DNA from: JAXDJJ01 sp034665745
GTDB lineage: Bacteria > Actinomycetota > CADDZG01 > WHSQ01
Length of the DNA stretch: 16,541 nucleotides
Direction of reading: 5' to 3'
Assembly: GCA_034665745.1 (NCBI GenBank)
Contig: JAXDJJ010000061.1
Coordinates: 1 to 16,541, forward strand
This document shows positions 1-6,707 of the stretch, in pieces (position 1 is the stretch's first letter; each line of letters starts with the position of its first letter). The notes beneath the pieces are model-generated. The model was not told the DNA's origin. It made no database searches and was given only the letters and a program-made list of their open reading frames with translations. A program made the translations under genes and the position numbers.

Positions 1-59
1 GAGTCGTTGAAGCGTTCGGTGATGTCGGCTACCGACGCTGCCTTATCTGGTCGAGCCAT
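1..59 (-). CDS. rplJ: 50S ribosomal protein L10, 5' end only (partial)
   Basis: Only the first ~19 codons lie in the window; the gene continues beyond base 1. The start is ATG at 59-57, preceded by AAGGA at normal spacing. The encoded N-terminus reads MARPDKAASVADITERFNDS, which is the usual beginning of L10 (short basic N-terminus, then a helix containing E-x-F). L10 forms the base of the ribosomal stalk that carries L7/L12. Position directly downstream of rplK-rplA on the same strand fits the standard rplKAJL order. The long leader with a terminator just upstream suggests separate autoregulation of rplJ. Confidence 0.85.
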   Translation of the reverse strand, partial: MARPDKAASVADITERFND

Positions 60-199
60 CTCGTTCCTTTCGTTCAAAAAAGAAAGCGGCCGCCCGAGGA
101 CAGGCGACCGCGCACGAGTGCTCGATCCGCTTGCCTGCGCCGGACTTAGTGGTGTGCCGGCGGTCTCGGGCTGTGATGCGGGTGCAGCTTAACAAACGG
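60..199 (-). promoter_or_regulatory. rplJ leader region (L10-leader-like)
   Basis: This 140-nt gap between rplA and rplJ has no ORF on the coding strand. Read on the minus strand it holds a GCCGG/CCGGC hairpin flanked by AGACC and GCGCAGGC, and then a terminator-like hairpin just before rplJ. L10 leaders are known structured mRNA regions bound by the L10(L12)4 complex to repress rplJL. The location and the purine/GCAGG elements fit that class, but I identified it by eye and not with a covariance model. Confidence 0.65.
76..111 (-). terminator. Intrinsic terminator/attenuator before rplJ
   Basis: On the minus strand, bases 111-103 and 94-86 form a 9-bp GC-rich stem (one G-U pair) with an ~8-nt loop, followed at once by TTTCTTTTTT (85-76). 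This is a textbook Rho-independent terminator. It lies 17 nt upstream of the rplJ ATG, inside the leader, so it probably works as an attenuator between rplA and rplJ and does not mark the end of the operon. Confidence 0.8.
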
Positions 200-925
200 T
201 TAAGCGGTAGCGCCTTCCATCTCTTCTGCGAGGTCCTTGGACTTCTGGGGGTCGATCCGGATGCCGGGGCCCATCGTCGTGGCCATCGTGACGCTCTTCA
301 GGTAACGGCCCTTGGCTGCAGCCGGCTTGACCCTGTAGATCTCGTCGATGATCGCGGCGTAGTTGTCGATCAAGGCATCGCCTTCGAAGCTCTTCTTGCC
401 CATGATGATGTGCAGGTTCCCGTGCTTGTCGGTGCGGTACTCGACCTGGCCACCCTTGATGTCCTTGACGGCCTTGGCGACATCGTCGGTCACGGTGCCG
501 GACTTCGGGTTCGGCATGAGGCCACGGGGGCCGAGCACACGACCGAGCTTTCCGACCGCAGGCATCATGTCCGGGCTGGCAACGAGAGCGTCGAAGTCGA
601 GCCAGCCACCTTCGATCCGCGTGGCGAGGTCCTCGGCGCCAACGACATCGGCACCTGCCTCTTCAGCTTCCTTGGCCTTCGCGCCCTGAGTGATGACCGC
701 GACCCGCATGGTCTTGCCGGTACCCCGGGGCAAGGAGATCGCTCCGCGGACCTGCTGGTCTGGCTTGCGGGGGTCGACACCGAGTCGGATCGAGAGCTCG
801 ACGGTCTCGTCGAACTTCGCCGAAGGGACCTCTTTGAGAACCTTCACAGCCTCGCGAGGTGAGTAGAGGTGATCGCGATCGACCTTCTGGATCGCCTCCG
901 CGTAACGCTTGCCTTTACCTGCCAT
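200..925 (-). CDS. rplA: 50S ribosomal protein L1
   Basis: The 241-aa product is full length for bacterial L1 (usually ~225-240). Recognisable blocks are the N-terminal MAGKGKRYAEA, the LPRGTGK segment, the long V-L-G-P-R-G-L-M-P-N-P-K-S-G-T-V signature in the middle, and the C-terminal KGRYLKSVTMATTMGPGI. L1 binds 23S rRNA at the mobile L1 stalk near the E site and can repress its own operon mRNA. The ATG at 925 has a perfect GAGGAGGT Shine-Dalgarno. It sits 64 nt downstream of rplK. Confidence 0.97.
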   Translation of the reverse strand: MAGKGKRYAEAIQKVDRDHLYSPREAVKVLKEVPSAKFDETVELSIRLGVDPRKPDQQVRGAISLPRGTGKTMRVAVITQGAKAKEAEEAGADVVGAEDLATRIEGGWLDFDALVASPDMMPAVGKLGRVLGPRGLMPNPKSGTVTDDVAKAVKDIKGGQVEYRTDKHGNLHIIMGKKSFEGDALIDNYAAIIDEIYRVKPAAAKGRYLKSVTMATTMGPGIRIDPQKSKDLAEEMEGATA

Positions 926-989
926 GGTGCTACCTCCTCGTGGTCAACGACGGGCTCGAGGCCCGCCTCCCACTACCTAGGGACTGGAA

Positions 990-1415
990 CTAACTAACCG
1001 TTATGCCCATGCTACGTGCGGTGCCTTCGACGATCTTCATCGCGGCTTCGACATCGTTCGCATTGAGGTCCGGCATCTTCGTCTCGGCGATCTCGCGGAC
1101 CTGGGCCTTGGTCACGCTGCCGACCTTGTTGCGGTTCGGCTCGCCGGAGCCCTTATCGATCCGAGCTGCCTGCCGCAAGAGGACTGCCGCCGGCGGCGTT
1201 TTGGTGACGAAGCTGAACGAACGGTCCTCGTAAACGGTGATCTCAACGGGCACGATCGTGCCGGTCTGCTGCTGGGTCGCTGCGTTGTACTGCTTGCAGA
1301 ACTCCATGATGTTGATGCCGGCCTGACCAAGCGCAGGGCCAACCGGAGGAGCAGGCGTTGCCTGACCCGCGGGGATCTGCAGCTTCAGTACCTGTGCGAC
1401 CTTCTGCTTTGCCAT
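990..1415 (-). CDS. rplK: 50S ribosomal protein L11
   Basis: The 141-aa product has the usual L11 length and sequence: the N-terminal domain with Q-x-P-A-G-x-A-x-P-A-P-P-V-G-P-A-L-G-Q and the I-M-E-F-C-K-x-Y-N stretch, and the C-terminal rRNA-binding domain ending in the SMGITV block. L11 binds the GTPase-associated region of 23S rRNA. The ATG at 1415 is preceded by AAGGAG. The gene starts 12 nt after the nusG stop, so the two are co-transcribed. Confidence 0.97.
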   Translation of the reverse strand: MAKQKVAQVLKLQIPAGQATPAPPVGPALGQAGINIMEFCKQYNAATQQQTGTIVPVEITVYEDRSFSFVTKTPPAAVLLRQAARIDKGSGEPNRNKVGSVTKAQVREIAETKMPDLNANDVEAAMKIVEGTARSMGITVS

Positions 1416-1427
1416 CTCAGTTTCTCC

Positions 1428-2240
1428 TTAGAGCTTTGCGACTTGGTCGAAGCCCAGCTCGACCGGAGTCTCACGTCCGAAGATGTTGACCAGCACCTTG
1501 AGCTTCGACTGGTCGACGTTGATCTCGGAGATGGAGCCGGTGAAGTTCGCGAACGGGCCGGACGTGACGCGCACGCTCTCCTGCTCTTCGAACTCGAGAC
1601 GGGGCTTGAGCTTCTTCTTGTCTTCCTTGTTGACCTGGAGGATGCGATCGACCTCTTTGTCCGACAGCGGGGTGGGCTTGGCGCCCGAGCCGACGAAGCC
1701 GGTGACACCGGGCGTGTTGCGCACCACGTACCAGGAGTCGTCGTCGAGGTACATGCGGCACATCAGGTAACCCGGGAAGACCTTCTTCTGAACGACCTGC
1801 TTCTTGCCCTGTTTGATCTCCATGACGTCTTCCATGGGGATGACGACCTCGAAGATGCGGTCCTCGACGTTCATCGAGGAGATACGAGACATGAGATTCG
1901 CCTTCACCTTGTTCTCGTAACCAGCGTAGGTGTGGATCACGAACCAGTCACCCATGCGCTCGGTCGGAGGGATGGCGGTCTCGTCATACGCCTGCGGTTC
2001 TGCATCATCTCCGTCGCCGTCCTCGGACGAAGCAGGTTCCTCGGCTTCGACCGCTTCGGGCTCGGCTGGGGCTTCGGGCTCGGCCACGGCTGCTTCGGGC
2101 TCCACCGTGGCTTCGGTCTCGACCGCTGCTTCAGGCTCCACCGCTGGAGTTTCGAGTTCTGGGGCGACCGGAGCGCCTTCGTCGACCATCGTGGCCTCGG
2201 CCTCGGTCTCTTCAAGTTCGGTGTGCGTGGTTTCCATCAT
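1428..2240 (-). CDS. nusG: Transcription termination/antitermination factor NusG
   Basis: NusG binds RNA polymerase through its NGN domain and modulates pausing, termination and transcription-translation coupling. In this 270-aa protein the NGN domain spans ~98-205 (W99-F-V-I-H-T-Y-A-G-Y-E-N-K-V start; F155-P-G-Y-L core) and the C-terminal KOW domain ~222-270 (S-V-R-V-T-S-G-P-F-A-N-F-T-G). Residues 1-95 are an acidic, low-complexity extension of E-A, E-P-E and V-E repeats, a feature of many actinobacterial NusG proteins and absent from E. coli NusG (~180 aa). The ATG at 2240 overlaps the secE stop as ATGA, with GGAG 5 nt upstream inside secE, so translation is probably coupled. A second ATG follows directly. 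Confidence 0.96.
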   Translation of the reverse strand: MMETTHTELEETEAEATMVDEGAPVAPELETPAVEPEAAVETEATVEPEAAVAEPEAPAEPEAVEAEEPASSEDGDGDDAEPQAYDETAIPPTERMGDWFVIHTYAGYENKVKANLMSRISSMNVEDRIFEVVIPMEDVMEIKQGKKQVVQKKVFPGYLMCRMYLDDDSWYVVRNTPGVTGFVGSGAKPTPLSDKEVDRILQVNKEDKKKLKPRLEFEEQESVRVTSGPFANFTGSISEINVDQSKLKVLVNIFGRETPVELGFDQVAKL

Positions 2241-2533
2241 TCGACTCCGTAAAGTTTGAGGACTGCCTGGGTGAAGAGAAGGTCCATGAAGAAGATCAGC
2301 GTCGCGATCACGATGACGCTCACCAGCACGACGACCGAGTACGCCACGACCTCCTGGCGGGTAGGCCAGGCGACCTTGCGTAGCTCTGCCAGGACCTCTT
2401 TGAAGAACTGGCGTGGCTTCGTGCGTTCCTTCTTCTGACCGGCGAGAGCGGCTGCCTTGGGATTGGGGCGTGGGGTGCCCTTCTTCTTGGCGGCTTCTTC
2501 TTTGGCCATCATGCGCTTGTACTGCCTGTTCAA
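2237..2533 (-). CDS. secE: Preprotein translocase subunit SecE
   Basis: SecE clamps and stabilises SecY in the Sec translocon. The 98-aa form given here has a basic, Lys/Ala/Pro-rich cytoplasmic N-terminus, the SecE signature E-L-R-K-V-x-W-P-T-R-x-E at ~50-61, and one membrane segment at ~64-84. The start is uncertain. TTG at 2533 has AAAGGGA at good spacing and is my choice. An upstream in-frame TTG at 2602 lacks a ribosome site and lies at the candidate promoter -10, while ATG at 2512/2509 has only a weak site. The gene overlaps nusG (ATGA). In many bacteria trnW lies directly upstream; here a peptide operon and an integrated element intervene. Confidence 0.9.
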   Translation of the reverse strand: MNRQYKRMMAKEEAAKKKGTPRPNPKAAALAGQKKERTKPRQFFKEVLAELRKVAWPTRQEVVAYSVVVLVSVIVIATLIFFMDLLFTQAVLKLYGVE

Positions 2534-2603
2534 ATCTGTCCCTTTCGGTATCCCGGAGACGCGCTTCGTAAGGGTCCGGGCTCGGGGGGAGAAACGAAAC
2601 AAG

Positions 2604-2609
2604 AGATTA
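2604..2609 (-). promoter_or_regulatory. Candidate -10 element for the secE-nusG-rplKA operon
   Basis: Minus-strand TGCTAATCT (TAATCT at 2609-2604) resembles an extended -10. No convincing -35 is visible. Transcription starting ~7 nt downstream would give a leader of about 60 nt before the TTG at 2533. I saw no U-tailed hairpin between the lipoprotein gene and secE, so read-through from upstream is also possible. Confidence 0.3.
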
Positions 2610-2647
2610 GCACGCTAGTGAATCGCACCGCTAAGGGGTCACGGGGC

Positions 2648-3406
2648 CTACTTAACGTCTACGGCCTCGTTGACGTTGCTGATCGTCAGGTCGAGGGTGA
2701 AGACGGCCCCCGCGAGGGGGCCGAGAGCCTGGGCGACATCCTCGTCGGCCACACCGAAATCGATCTCGACCACCAAGTGATGCAGGAGGCCATCTTCGGC
2801 GCCCGACGTGATCTCGGCGGTGGCCGATCTCACCGATTCCCTCACGACGTCCGCCTCGTCGCCCTCGATGGTGGCCAGTGAGGCCCCACCGAAGCTCCTG
2901 GCAACTTCGAAGATGTCGTTCAGTGCCGCGATGACGTCGAGATCCCCAGACACCGTGATCTCGTCTCCGGACTCGTCGGTCTGAGGGTCGGGGATCCAAC
3001 GGTCCACCTCTAGGGCCCCGAAGACACTGTCGGCCGAATCGTCACCGGTGGCTCGGAAGCCCTCGATCTCGTCGGGGGAAAGCTCTCGCCGCTCGCCGTC
3101 GACCTCGACGAAGATGGTTTCCCCATCGCTCGCGAACCTGGCCGACACCGCCTCGCCGCCCGACCTCTGCGTGTATTCGAGATCTGCCTCCGGTAGGTCA
3201 CCGGATGCATCGGGAAGAGAGAAGACGCCGTCGAGCGCGAACCCGAGAGCCTCGTCTTCTCCAGCGGGAGCGATGCTCACTTCCAAGGACATCTCGCCAC
3301 TACGGATGTCTGAGATCTTCTGAAGACTCGAAGTGGCCGACTGCTCGGCCCCCGGTGAACATGCACCGAGGAGAAGGACCGCACTAACGATGAGGGCCGT
3401 TCTCAC
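2648..3406 (-). CDS. Lipoprotein, possibly LppX/LprG-like
   Basis: The 252-aa product begins with a lipoprotein signal peptide (M-R-T-A-L-I-V-S-A-V-L-L-L-G-A-C; lipidation at C16), so it should be anchored to the outer face of the membrane. The mature part is acidic. It opens with a 'SLQKISDIRSGEMSLEVSI' type strand and a 'SDGETIFVEVDGERREL' block, a pattern like the LolA-fold LppX/LprAFG lipoproteins of actinobacteria, whose known members bind lipids. That assignment is tentative. The start is GTG, sharing its G with the TAG stop of the upstream secreted-protein gene (TAGTG), so translation is coupled. It is the last gene of the peptide/M50 operon, before secE. Confidence 0.82.
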   Translation of the reverse strand: MRTALIVSAVLLLGACSPGAEQSATSSLQKISDIRSGEMSLEVSIAPAGEDEALGFALDGVFSLPDASGDLPEADLEYTQRSGGEAVSARFASDGETIFVEVDGERRELSPDEIEGFRATGDDSADSVFGALEVDRWIPDPQTDESGDEITVSGDLDVIAALNDIFEVARSFGGASLATIEGDEADVVRESVRSATAEITSGAEDGLLHHLVVEIDFGVADEDVAQALGPLAGAVFTLDLTISNVNEAVDVK

Positions 3407-4143
3407 TAGTCCGACGGCGTTGGTGATGGTTCGTCCTGGGTTGGTTCGGGCTCCGGAGTGGGGGTCGAACCTGTGTCATCGGGCGACGACTCGGGTTCGG
3501 GAGTAGAAGATGCCGCCACTTCCGGCTCGGCTTCGACCTCTTCTGCGGGACGAAGCTCGTTCCTGATGACCTCGGAGAGTTGATCGGTCAACACCTCCAA
3601 CTCGGTCGCCAGCGTTGCGAGATCGAGCGAGTCGTCCTTGAGCAGTTCACTTATCTGTTTGCGCAGATCCTTTAGGGCGTCCCAGCCCTCCTTGCTGAAC
3701 TTGAGCTGCCCACCCGTCGTGAACACGTACTGATACGCAGACGCGAACGTCTCACACGATGTGCATTCGACGTTCTCAGCAAGCGCGATGTTCGTTGGTG
3801 AGACGACGCTTGGATCGTTGACTATCAAGACGATCTGGATCGCGACGGCGATGGTTCTGCAGTTCTCGCAGCTCGCAACCGCCACCGCGGCGTTGGTCTC
3901 GTCGACAACTCCGTTCATCACTCGTCTGACCTCGAACGCGAACTTGACTACCGACGAGTTGTCCTTGGTATTGACGGCTAGAGCAAGGTTGTCACCACCG
4001 TTCGCGTTGCCGCCTTGCTCAACAGCAGTCTCTTCCGGCGCTGGTGACTCTTGCGCGAACGCGGATTGCGTGCCGAACAGCAGCCCGAACGCGATAACGA
4101 ACGCGACCAGTCTGGGTGCCAGGTAGTTGTGTCTAACCATCAT
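3406..4143 (-). CDS. Secreted CxxC-repeat protein with curlin-like units
   Basis: No named family recognised. The start is ATG at 4143 (second ATG at 4140), giving 245 aa; the site upstream is weak (GGTGGG, far). Residues 1-30 are a signal peptide ending AFA|QE. The mature part has three related ~22-residue units starting at N52, N84 and N118. Units 2 and 3 share C-x2-C-x-T-x-A-x-A-x-Q-x-V (C92/C95 and C127/C130), and unit 1 lacks Cys. Residues 150-198 look helical and the end (~200-245) is a P/T/E/S-rich tail finishing SPTPSD. The spacing N-x-A-x-A-x-N with a later Q and V matches the core of the small peptides encoded upstream, so it may be their extracellular partner. It lies 40 nt after the M50 gene and overlaps the lipoprotein gene by 1 nt. 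Secretion is well supported; function is unknown. Confidence 0.85.
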   Translation of the reverse strand: MMVRHNYLAPRLVAFVIAFGLLFGTQSAFAQESPAPEETAVEQGGNANGGDNLALAVNTKDNSSVVKFAFEVRRVMNGVVDETNAAVAVASCENCRTIAVAIQIVLIVNDPSVVSPTNIALAENVECTSCETFASAYQYVFTTGGQLKFSKEGWDALKDLRKQISELLKDDSLDLATLATELEVLTDQLSEVIRNELRPAEEVEAEPEVAASSTPEPESSPDDTGSTPTPEPEPTQDEPSPTPSD

Positions 4144-4183
4144 GAGGATGGGTTTCCCACCAGCCCCGATGCGTAAACGACCG

Positions 4184-5944
4184 TCACCCTGAGGGTGTCG
4201 GACTAGGAGCGGGCTCGGTTGATTGAGACCCGGCGGGTTCTTCCTGTGTAGTTGAACCGGATGCTGGGTCGTTGTCGGTTCGATCGGATGGCACGAATTC
4301 CTCGCCCGATCCACTCAATGTTGGCGCGCCTCCCAGCTCGTCCTCTCGCCCTTCCGTCAGGCTCGGCCGCCCCGTCGTGAAGTCCGATACGGCGGTAACG
4401 CCGTCAGACACGGTCCACCGCTCGTCCGGCTGGATCGGCTTGTACTCGCCGTTGGGGATCAGAACGAAAGCTGCCGCTGCAAGCGCCGAGACCCCGACCA
4501 GACCCAGTGTGGTGCGCAAGATCGGTCGTTCGGAAGTCATCTCCAGGAAGCCGGAGACCGTCTTCTTGCCGATGCGGAACAACGAGAAGAACATCCCCAT
4601 CGCGGGAAGCACGATCATCAACGACTCGATCGTGCCGACACTTGCTTGGGCGATCTTCCCGTCGTCCATCGCGCTCTGAACCTTGTCCCACTGCGTAGCG
4701 AGAGAGTCGAGCCCAGTAGCGACGACACGCGGAACGCTCAGCACCATCATGCTGAAGAAGTAGAGAAGGATCGGGATGACCATCAGGACCCATACGGTTA
4801 CCACCGTGCGCGCCCACGGCTTGAGTTCGCTGACTTCGTCGGGTGTCTCCTGAAGCGGGTTGAGACCTTTGACCGTCGGCTTGATGCGACCGAACAGATC
4901 GGGGATACCCGTGAGGTCTGAGATCGCGTGGTACCCGTCGAGGCGAAGGAACGGCATGAGGTTGTAAAGGATCATCAGGTGCTGCATCAGGATCAAGACG
5001 AGGATGGGTTCGAACCCGGTAAGGGCGTATGCACCACCGACGGCGAGCGAGAACAAGATGTTGAAATAGATGCCACCGAGATCGGTCCGTACGCGGCCGC
5101 CTTTACCCAACTTCAACGCATCGGTGACATCGGTGAAGAAGGCGGGCCAAACGAGATAGATCCCGAACCCGATACGGCCGGGGCGTGCACCTCCATAGCG
5201 GGTCGCCGTCGCGTGGCCCAACTCGTGCCACAGAACCGACACGATCAGCAACCCGTAGATCATCAGCACGATCAAGGGTTGGTAGATCAGATCTCGCAAA
5301 GATTGAGCGATCCCGTGCGATGCGAAGTACCAGACATCAAGGATGCCGAATCCGACTAGCGCGGCAAGGATCAGCGGGGGCCAGAACAACGGGCGCAGGA
5401 GCGCGGCGACGAAATTGACGGCTTTTTCCGGAAGAAGCGTGAGCTTGAACTTCAATGCGAGGAGCGGATCGGCTTTCGGCTCGGAAGTATCGGCTTCGTG
5501 CCCTGCGATGAATCCGTCCGGGATGAGGTTCTTCTCCACGAGGGTCTTGACGTTGTCGGCGGTGACCTTCCGACCGGCCTTCTCGCTTACCTGCTGGGCG
5601 ATGTCGTCGTAGGTCCGCTGCCCATCGAGCGCTTCGGCGATCAGATAGAGCAACTCCGTGAGCTGAGCCATCTCACCGCCGGGCCGACGCACGTTGTAGC
5701 GAGGCTCCTTGAATCCCGACCCTTCGTATTCACCCAGAAGTTCGACACCCTCGGCCAGCTGCAAGGCAGGCTCGTCGGCCGTCGTGGCCTCTACCTGCTG
5801 GGTGGCTGCGTCGTCCGCGGGTTGGGGAGGAGGCGGGGGGGGTGGCTCGGACTCGGAGGGTGGAGCATCGGAATCGAGTGCCTCATTCAGCTTCTCGACA
5901 TCGCGCACCCGGAGCTTCTGCTCCTCAGGCGGGTTCCCCTCCAC
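4184..5944 (-). CDS. PqqD-like/M50 membrane metalloprotease
   Basis: Probable processing and/or export protease for the small peptides encoded just upstream. The 586-aa protein has: a Pro-rich acidic N-terminus (1-60, with a polyproline run at ~34-40); a PqqD-like winged-helix segment at ~85-148 (L-T-E-L-L-Y-L-I-A-E-A-L-D-G then Y-D-D-I-A-Q-Q-V), the fold used as a RiPP leader-binding element; then a multi-pass M50 domain with zinc motif H240-E-L-G-H244 and third ligand D336 in L-R-L-D-G-Y-H; later membrane segments near 380-405, 440-457 and 478-496; and a ~90-residue S/T/P/E-rich tail ending SPTPSG. Both catalytic motifs are intact. The start is GTG with AGAGGAG. Proteins of this layout are often annotated 'putative peptide zinc metalloprotease'. 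The substrate assignment is inferred from context. Confidence 0.88.
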   Translation of the reverse strand: MEGNPPEEQKLRVRDVEKLNEALDSDAPPSESEPPPPPPPQPADDAATQQVEATTADEPALQLAEGVELLGEYEGSGFKEPRYNVRRPGGEMAQLTELLYLIAEALDGQRTYDDIAQQVSEKAGRKVTADNVKTLVEKNLIPDGFIAGHEADTSEPKADPLLALKFKLTLLPEKAVNFVAALLRPLFWPPLILAALVGFGILDVWYFASHGIAQSLRDLIYQPLIVLMIYGLLIVSVLWHELGHATATRYGGARPGRIGFGIYLVWPAFFTDVTDALKLGKGGRVRTDLGGIYFNILFSLAVGGAYALTGFEPILVLILMQHLMILYNLMPFLRLDGYHAISDLTGIPDLFGRIKPTVKGLNPLQETPDEVSELKPWARTVVTVWVLMVIPILLYFFSMMVLSVPRVVATGLDSLATQWDKVQSAMDDGKIAQASVGTIESLMIVLPAMGMFFSLFRIGKKTVSGFLEMTSERPILRTTLGLVGVSALAAAAFVLIPNGEYKPIQPDERWTVSDGVTAVSDFTTGRPSLTEGREDELGGAPTLSGSGEEFVPSDRTDNDPASGSTTQEEPAGSQSTEPAPSPTPSG

Positions 5945-5975
5945 GTCACTCCTCTACGGGTTATCGGATTAGGAA

Positions 5976-5999
5976 AGAGGCGGCCCGAAGGCCGCCTCT
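5976..5999 (-). terminator. UUCG hairpin between peptide genes and protease gene
   Basis: A perfect 10-bp GC-rich stem closes a 4-nt loop; read on the minus strand the loop is UUCG closed by a C-G pair, an exceptionally stable tetraloop. It lies between the last peptide stop (6021) and the protease GTG (5944). Only a short U-rich stretch follows (UUCCUAAU), so it is more likely a leaky terminator or mRNA-stabilising processing site than a full stop. The effect expected is more peptide mRNA than protease mRNA. Confidence 0.6.
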
Positions 6000-6020
6000 C
6001 CCGAACTTGGTGCAGTCGAA

Positions 6021-6236
6021 CTAGCTGCTTTGGTCGATCCCTGCGTCCTGAGCGGCATCGGCATATGCGACGGCGCCATCGGACAACACGTTCGCTGCGA
6101 TAGCTGCGTTGATGGGGATAGCTACGTTGGCGTTGACGAGCGACATCTCTTCACGCTCACCAACCTCCTCGGTCCCCTGCTGACTGAGTTCTTCTTCGCT
6201 CAGCCCCTCAGCCTGCTGCTTGATGTCATCTGTCAT
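6021..6236 (-). CDS. Leader-type small peptide 1 (RiPP-like/self-assembling)
   Basis: A 71-aa acidic peptide, third copy in transcription order of a tandem triplet. The N-terminal half is leader-like (L-S-E-E-E-L then E-E-V-G-E-R-E-E-M-S-L at 23-33, invariant in all three). The C-terminal half is an Ala/Asn/Val-rich core from N35 to the end, with N-x-A-x-A-x-N-V at 43-50, Q63, and the end IDQSS. There is no Cys and no signal peptide. The ATG at 6236 has GAGGAGT and lies 14 nt after the stop of peptide 2. Of the last 61 residues 44 match peptide 2. It is followed by the UUCG hairpin and the PqqD-like/M50 gene, suggesting leader recognition and cleavage. It is not a member of a RiPP class I can name. 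Confidence 0.85.
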   Translation of the reverse strand: MTDDIKQQAEGLSEEELSQQGTEEVGEREEMSLVNANVAIPINAAIAANVLSDGAVAYADAAQDAGIDQSS

Positions 6237-6250
6237 CTCGACTCCTCAAG

Positions 6251-6466
6251 CTAGTTGCTCTGATCGATGTCGACGTTCTGCTCGGCGTTCGCGTATGCGA
6301 TCGAGTTGTCCGACAGAACGTTCGCTGCCACCGCGGCGTTAACCGGTGCGGCGAGGTTTGCATTGATGAGCGACATCTCTTCACGCTCACCGACCTCTTC
6401 GGTGCCCTGCTTCTCGAGCTCCTCGGAGCTGAGTCCCTCTACATCTTTGCGGGTCTCTTCGGTCAT
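6251..6466 (-). CDS. Leader-type small peptide 2 (RiPP-like/self-assembling)
   Basis: A 71-aa paralogue of its two neighbours. The acidic leader half has L-S-S-E-E-L-E-K-Q-G at 12-21 and the invariant E-E-V-G-E-R-E-E-M-S-L at 23-33. The core has N35-A-N37, N-A-A-V-A-A-N-V at 43-50, D-N-S at 53-55, Q63 and V65, and ends IDQSN. No Cys and no signal peptide. The ATG at 6466 has a strong AAGGAGG. It matches peptide 3 at 52 of the last 61 residues, so those two are the closest pair and probably arose by recent duplication. Cleavage near the M-S-L boundary is a guess. Confidence 0.85.
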   Translation of the reverse strand: MTEETRKDVEGLSSEELEKQGTEEVGEREEMSLINANLAAPVNAAVAANVLSDNSIAYANAEQNVDIDQSN

Positions 6467-6494
6467 GCGATTCCCTCCTTCCCGGCTCTAGTCG

Positions 6495-6707
6495 CTAGTT
6501 GCTCTGGTCTATATCCACGTTCTGCTCCGCATTCGCGATCGCGGCGGAGTTGTCCGACAGCGCGTTCAATGCAACCGCAGCATTGATGGGGGCGGCTACG
6601 TTGGCGTTGAGAAGGGACATCTCTTCACGCTCGCCAACTTCCTCGCTACCCTGCTTCTCGAGCTCCTCGAGGCTGAGCCCCTGTGTGTCTTCCAGCTCTT
6701 TACTCAT
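6495..6707 (-). CDS. Leader-type small peptide 3 (RiPP-like/self-assembling)
   Basis: The 70-aa first copy of the triplet in transcription order. The ATG at 6707 (MSKELEDTQ...) is chosen because it has GGAGAGGAG at the right distance and aligns with the starts of the paralogues; the frame is open further upstream, but that part is antisense-free shadow of the 69-aa gene. Invariant E-E-V-G-E-R-E-E-M-S-L is at 22-32; the core carries N-A-A-V-A-L-N-A, D-N-S, Q62 and V64 and ends IDQSN. The start overlaps the stop of the upstream 69-aa gene by 8 nt, so translation is probably coupled. Confidence 0.85.
   Translation of the reverse strand: MSKELEDTQGLSLEELEKQGSEEVGEREEMSLLNANVAAPINAAVALNALSDNSAAIANAEQNVDIDQSN

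Noticed and set aside
131..862. 243-aa plus-strand frame
   Set aside because: It is antisense to rplA, lacks a ribosome site and has no recognisable domain; long antisense frames are common in GC-rich DNA.
1443..2252. 269-aa plus-strand frame
   Set aside because: Antisense to nusG, with low-complexity G-L-G-F composition generated by the acidic repeats on the other strand.
2534..2602. secE start at TTG 2602
   Set aside because: No ribosome site, overlaps the candidate -10 region, and the added residues do not resemble SecE N-termini; kept as an alternative only.
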